A DNA stretch of 64,000 bases. It comes from Duganella sp. Leaf126 (GTDB taxonomy: Bacteria; Pseudomonadota; Gammaproteobacteria; Burkholderiales; Burkholderiaceae_D). The stretch is taken from assembly GCF_001423125.1 (NCBI RefSeq), contig NZ_LMNW01000003.1, positions 163,022-227,021 on the forward strand, written 5' to 3'. Of the stretch, positions 60,624 through 64,000 are shown piece after piece (position 1 is the stretch's first letter; each line of letters begins with the position of its first letter). Made by a program: the position numbers and the translations under genes. Under the pieces are notes generated by a model. The model searched no databases and was not told the origin of the DNA. It saw nothing but the letters and a program-made list of their open reading frames with translations.

Positions 60624-60968
60624 GGCATTCCTGTGGTGGATCGGCAAACTTGCATAGTCGTACTTAGTTTACTGCAGTGGATAACTTTCGCTGCGATAAA
60701 TTTGCGCAGGCATGCTTTTCCCTTTCTAAACAATGGTTTGGCAAACGCCGTTCGTGCTTGTTAACAGCCTTATCCACAGAAAGTGTTAACAAGATGCGAA
60801 AACGACAGTTGCTCCTTTCCTAAGTAATTCTTAATAAACAGCCCGGTTATGTTATCTACCGCACAGTTGGCTTTTGCACAAAAATGTATGCTTTATGTTA
60901 TCGAATGAATGCATTCGGTAAGGGTCATTGCCAACAAGGCAAATTTACTAAAATACGGAAAAAACCAA
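60624..60968. promoter_or_regulatory. Long regulatory interval upstream of the FxDxF gene
   Basis: 345 nt between divergent genes. It contains CTTGTTAACA (60757-60766) and TGTTAACAAG (60784-60793), a perfect 10-bp inverted repeat with a perfect DnaA box TTATCCACA (60770-60778) between the arms; a near-match AGTGGATAA (about 60676-60684) in the reverse orientation; a direct repeat TTATGTTATC at 60847 and 60893; and a palindrome GAATGCATTC (60907-60916). Regulator identities are unknown. Confidence 0.55.
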
Positions 60969-61559
60969 ATGAAAATCAAACAAGTACTGTTCGCTTCCCT
61001 GATCGCTGGCGCATCGCTGGTCGCCTCGTCTGCCTACGCAGCACAAGTTGGTAAAACCGTCTCCATCAATCTGGAAGCGGATGGCGAAGGCGGCTTCAAC
61101 GCCTACTTCGGTAACACCTTCTACAAGGCTGATCAAAACAATACCTTCAGCGACAAATTCATGTTCAACCTGGGTACCGGCTTCGACTCGACCTCGTCGC
61201 TGACCTCGAGCTACCTGAAATCGGCGACCACCAAGGATCTGGTCATCACCAGCTACAACCTGGTCAAATACGATCCAACCACCAACAATGTGCTGACCAC
61301 CTACACCGGTATCAACACCCTGGGCAACGGCCTGAACGCCAAAGACGCATGGGAAATCACCACCATGGGTCTGACCGCTGGTTCGTACTACTTCCAGGTA
61401 GGCGGTCTGGTCAACGGTAACGGCGGCGGTTCGTACGCTTCCGACCTGAACATCGCCGTGGCACCAGTGCCAGAAGCAGAAACCTACGCCATGATGGTTG
61501 CCGGCCTGGGCCTGTTGGGCGTGGTTGCACGTCGTCGCAAGGCTGCCAAGCAAGCCTAA
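60969..61559 (+). CDS. FxDxF family PEP-CTERM protein
   Basis: 196 residues with a signal peptide (ends SSAYA). NTFSDKFMF is the FxDxF motif after which one PEP-CTERM family is named. The C-terminus is the sorting signal (VPEAETYAMMVAGLGLL, then VARRRK). Codons are less G+C-extreme and more even than in neighbouring genes, as for an abundant protein. No exosortase is in the window. It is followed by a very strong terminator. Confidence 0.85.
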   Translation: MKIKQVLFASLIAGASLVASSAYAAQVGKTVSINLEADGEGGFNAYFGNTFYKADQNNTFSDKFMFNLGTGFDSTSSLTSSYLKSATTKDLVITSYNLVKYDPTTNNVLTTYTGINTLGNGLNAKDAWEITTMGLTAGSYYFQVGGLVNGNGGGSYASDLNIAVAPVPEAETYAMMVAGLGLLGVVARRRKAAKQA

Positions 61560-61580
61560 GCTTCGCTGCACCTGACTTTC

Positions 61581-61620
61581 CGCGGGGCGGACGCGCAAGC
61601 GTCCGCCCCGCGATCGTTTA
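61581..61620 (+). terminator. Strong intrinsic terminator after the FxDxF gene
   Basis: CGCGGGGCGGACGC (61581-61594) and GCGTCCGCCCCGCG (61599-61612) form a perfect 14-bp stem with GCAA loop. The T-tract is poor (ATCGTTTA). Confidence 0.8.
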
Positions 61621-61717
61621 CGGGCATGACGCGTGTTACGTGCGCGCGCGCGGCCCGACCAGGGCCCTGTGCCACAATGAACCCCCGGCGCCGCTGGCGC
61701 CTTCTACCCGGAGCATC

Positions 61718-62341
61718 ATGGACGACCGTCATTTCTACCAGCCAGCGCAGGGCCACGGCCTGCCGCACGATCCGTTCAACGCCATCGTCGGTCCGCGCCC
61801 GATCGGCTGGATCTCGTCGCACTCGGCCGCCGGGGTGCTGAACCTGGCGCCCTACAGTTTTTTCAATGCCTTCAATTACACGCCGCCGCTGATCGGCTTT
61901 GCCAGCATCGGCCGCAAGGACACGCTGCGCAACATCGAGGAAACCGGAGAATTCGTCTGGAACCTGGCCACGCGCCCGCTGGCCGAAGCGATGAACGCCA
62001 GCTGCGCACCGGCGCCGCCCGAGGTGAACGAGTTCGACCTGGCCGGCCTGGCCACGGCGCCGTCACGCATCGTCGGCGTGCCGCGCGTGGCGGCCAGCCC
62101 GGTCTCGTTCGAATGCAAATGCAGCCAGATCATCCGGCTGCAGGGCGCCTCGGGGGACGTCACCGATACCTGGCTGGTAATGGGCGAGGTGGTGGGGGTG
62201 CACATCGCGCGTGCGCTGCTGCGCGATGGCGTGTACGACACGGCCGCCTCGCAGACCATCCTGCGCGCGGGTGGCCCGGCCGACTACTTCGAGATCAGTG
62301 CCGACACCCTGTTCCGGATGCGGCGGCCCGATTACCCTTAA
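61718..62341 (+). CDS. Flavin reductase family protein
   Basis: 207 residues from the ATG at 61718 (GGAG upstream). The FMN-binding split-barrel opens with FNAIVGPRPIGWISS, then NLAPYSFFNAFNYTPPLIGF and TGEFVWNLATRPLAEAMN. Such proteins reduce or bind FMN for a partner; none is adjacent. Convergent with the asparaginase by 26 nt. Confidence 0.88.
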   Translation: MDDRHFYQPAQGHGLPHDPFNAIVGPRPIGWISSHSAAGVLNLAPYSFFNAFNYTPPLIGFASIGRKDTLRNIEETGEFVWNLATRPLAEAMNASCAPAPPEVNEFDLAGLATAPSRIVGVPRVAASPVSFECKCSQIIRLQGASGDVTDTWLVMGEVVGVHIARALLRDGVYDTAASQTILRAGGPADYFEISADTLFRMRRPDYP

Positions 62342-62367
62342 AGTCCCCTTGATCTGTCGGTGCCCGA

Positions 62368-63453
62368 TCAGTAGGTGTAGAACATCTGCTGGATCGCGCG
62401 GGTATCGCTGGTGCGGGTCAGGGCCAGCATCAGCAGGATCCGCGCCTTTTGCGGATTGAGCGTGTCGGCCGCGACGAAATCGAGCTCGTCGTCGTTGGCT
62501 TCGCCGTTGCGCGCCAGGATGCCCTGACCCACGCGGCTGGCGCGCACGATCACCACGCCCTGCTTGCGTGCGGCCACCAGCGCCGGCTTGACGGTTGCCG
62601 CCAGGCTGCCGTCACCGACGCCGGCGTGGATGATGCCCTTGGCGCCAGCCGCCACCAGCGCGTTCAGCGCCACCGGACCGACGTTGGCGTAACCATAGAC
62701 GATATCGACCTGCGGCAGGGCCGTCAGCTGGCTGACATCGAATTCGGTATCGGCCGTGTGCTTGCGGGTGGACGCCCGGTAGAAATACGGCTTGTTGCCC
62801 TGGATGTAGCCGAGCAGCCCCAGTTCCGGGGTCTTGAAGCTGTCCGGGGTCGAGGTGTTGGTCTTGGTGACATCGCGCGCGCTATGGATCTGGTCGTTCA
62901 ACGCCACCAGCACGCCTTTGCCGACCGCGTCCTTGCTGGCAGCGAGCAGCACCGCGTTGTACAGGTTGATCGGACCGTCAGCCGACAGTGCCGTGCCAGG
63001 GCGCATCGCGCCCACCAGCACCACCGGCTTCTTGCTGTGCACGGTCAGGTCGAGGAAGTAGGCCGTTTCTTCCAGCGTATCGGTACCGTGGGTGATGACG
63101 ATGCCATCGACATCGGGCTGGGCCAGCAGCGCGTTGACGCGCTTGGCCAGCGTCAGCCAATGGGCGTTGGTCATGTTCTCGCTGGCGATCTGGAACACCT
63201 GCTCGCCCTTGACCTCGGCCACTTTCGACAGCTCCGGCACCGCCTTGATCAGGGTATCGACCCCTACCGTGGCGGCCGTGTAGCCGACCGTCGTGGTGGA
63301 GCTGGCGCCGCTGCCGGCGATGGTGCCGCCGGTCGCCAGGATGGTCACATGGGCCAGTTTTTCTGCAGCCCCGGCATAGCCGCCAAGCAACATCGTGCAG
63401 GCCAGCAGGGCGTTTATGGTGCGTACCAGACGGTCAGGAAGAGGATGTGACAT
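62368..63453 (-). CDS. ansB: Type II (periplasmic) L-asparaginase
   Basis: 361 residues from the ATG at 63453; the longer frame is not supported. A signal peptide ends near GYAGA. The catalytic threonines lie in LATGGTIAG and ITHGTDTLEETAYFL, and the supporting lysine lies in the family block beginning SKKPVVLVGAMR. It deamidates asparagine to aspartate in the periplasm. Confidence 0.94.
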   Translation of the reverse strand: MSHPLPDRLVRTINALLACTMLLGGYAGAAEKLAHVTILATGGTIAGSGASSTTTVGYTAATVGVDTLIKAVPELSKVAEVKGEQVFQIASENMTNAHWLTLAKRVNALLAQPDVDGIVITHGTDTLEETAYFLDLTVHSKKPVVLVGAMRPGTALSADGPINLYNAVLLAASKDAVGKGVLVALNDQIHSARDVTKTNTSTPDSFKTPELGLLGYIQGNKPYFYRASTRKHTADTEFDVSQLTALPQVDIVYGYANVGPVALNALVAAGAKGIIHAGVGDGSLAATVKPALVAARKQGVVIVRASRVGQGILARNGEANDDELDFVAADTLNPQKARILLMLALTRTSDTRAIQQMFYTY

Positions 63454-63610
63454 GCGGTCGGTCTCCAGTTGCAGTGTTATAAAGCTGGTCAGTCTAACAA
63501 AATCGCCCGCTGTCAACAATGCGCAGGGGTCGAGCGTTAAGTCGGGTACCGGGCAACGAGGAGAGGCGCAGACCGTATCGGTAGATTAAAATCGGTCCAG
63601 GGCACAGAAG

Positions 63611-63982
63611 ATGAATAAGCACATGAATTTTTCACACACCTTGCGCTGGCAAGGCGCCGGCCTGCTGGCGCTGGCCGCATTGCTGGCCACGACCGGTTGC
63701 GGCGAAAGCAAGGCCCAGAAAAGGCAGCAGGAAGCCAGCGCCGTGATCGCCATGGGCGAAAAATACGTCAGGGAGAAGGTCCGCGAGCCGAACGCCGCGC
63801 AGTTCCGCAACCAGTTCATCGGCAAAGGCGGCGCGCCGTGCGGCGAAGTCAACGCCAAGGATGCGTTTGGCGCCTACCTCGGTTACCAGCGCTATATTTC
63901 GGTGGCGCGCGAACTGACCATGCTGGCGCAGGATATGCCGCCGGCCGAATTCGAGGAGTCGTGGCGCGAAATGTGCCGCTAG
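63611..63982 (+). CDS. Small lipoprotein of unknown function
   Basis: 123 residues with a lipoprotein signal ending TTGC. The mature chain has a helical start (KRQQEASAVIAMGEKYVREKV) followed by EPNAAQFRNQFIGKGGAPCGEVNAKDAFGAYLGYQRYI, a pattern common to small exported proteins of unknown role. Two further cysteines lie in APC and EMC, possibly a disulfide. Confidence 0.8.
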   Translation: MNKHMNFSHTLRWQGAGLLALAALLATTGCGESKAQKRQQEASAVIAMGEKYVREKVREPNAAQFRNQFIGKGGAPCGEVNAKDAFGAYLGYQRYISVARELTMLAQDMPPAEFEESWREMCR

Positions 63983-64000
63983 GCGCCGGGCGCATGATCG

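Noticed and set aside
60670..60800. A replication origin in the DnaA-box region
   Set aside because: Only two boxes, no dnaA, dnaN, gidA or AT-rich unwinding repeats nearby, and the gene neighbourhood is unlike an origin.

Overview
The window is about 64 kb of high-G+C chromosome from a Gram-negative betaproteobacterium. The gene content and order fit Burkholderiales, most likely Oxalobacteraceae of the Massilia/Duganella/Janthinobacterium type; this is inference from content and synteny, no search was run. Markers are carA-carB-greA, then yhbY<>rlmE-ftsH-folP-glmM-tRNA-Pro, the pstSCAB-phoU-phoBR block next to ppk1-sixA, tsaB-rimI-uracil-DNA-glycosylase, and two PEP-CTERM proteins.

Layout. 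1-3.7 kb: the 3' end of a c-di-GMP GGDEF/EAL protein overlaps a TAT-exported molybdenum hydroxylase large subunit. 3.7-14 kb: housekeeping genes (thioredoxin-like, tsaB, rimI, UDG-like, DUF1853, lplT, alr, radA), then a PilZ-like protein, a secreted VirK-like protein and a class III CoA-transferase. 14-19.4 kb: a siderophore receptor behind a Fur box, an isolated fliD, a putrescine-binding protein. 19.4-29.1 kb: the phosphate regulon; ppk1-sixA diverge from pstSCAB-phoU-phoBR across a region full of PhoB-type half-sites. 29.1-34.8 kb: AI-2E-type permease, CPBP protease, MipA/OmpV porin-like protein, GST, SDR. 35-39.4 kb: a PEP-CTERM protein beside a 1193-residue pectate lyase-pectinesterase fusion. 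39.5-41.7 kb: alpha/beta hydrolase, patatin-like lipoprotein, GlcG/HbpS protein. 41.7-53.4 kb: the conserved carAB-greA-DUF4149, yhbY, rlmE-ftsH-folP-glmM block and two tRNAs. 53.4-56.1 kb: a less G+C-rich accessory patch after tRNA-Arg with a VOC protein, an unpartnered RES-domain toxin homologue, a GNAT remnant, a secreted unknown and a 5'-truncated isochorismatase. 56.1-64 kb: FKBP lipoprotein, chemoreceptor, CocE/NonD hydrolase, FxDxF PEP-CTERM protein, flavin reductase, periplasmic asparaginase and a small lipoprotein.

How it fits together. The clearest functional unit is phosphate: PhoB-regulated uptake (PstSCAB), signalling (PhoU/PhoR/PhoB) and polyphosphate storage (Ppk1) share one intergenic control region. 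The lifestyle genes (pectin degradation, siderophore uptake, chemotaxis, PEP-CTERM surface proteins, c-di-GMP enzymes) suggest a soil or plant-associated, biofilm-forming bacterium. No complete prophage, insertion sequence, CRISPR array or secretion-system cluster was seen. The least explained items are the unpartnered RES gene in the tRNA-Arg patch, two copies of a small repeat abutting the stop codons of fliD and potF with an inverted core, a 10-bp inverted repeat enclosing a perfect DnaA box, and the UDG-like protein that lacks the usual active-site motif.
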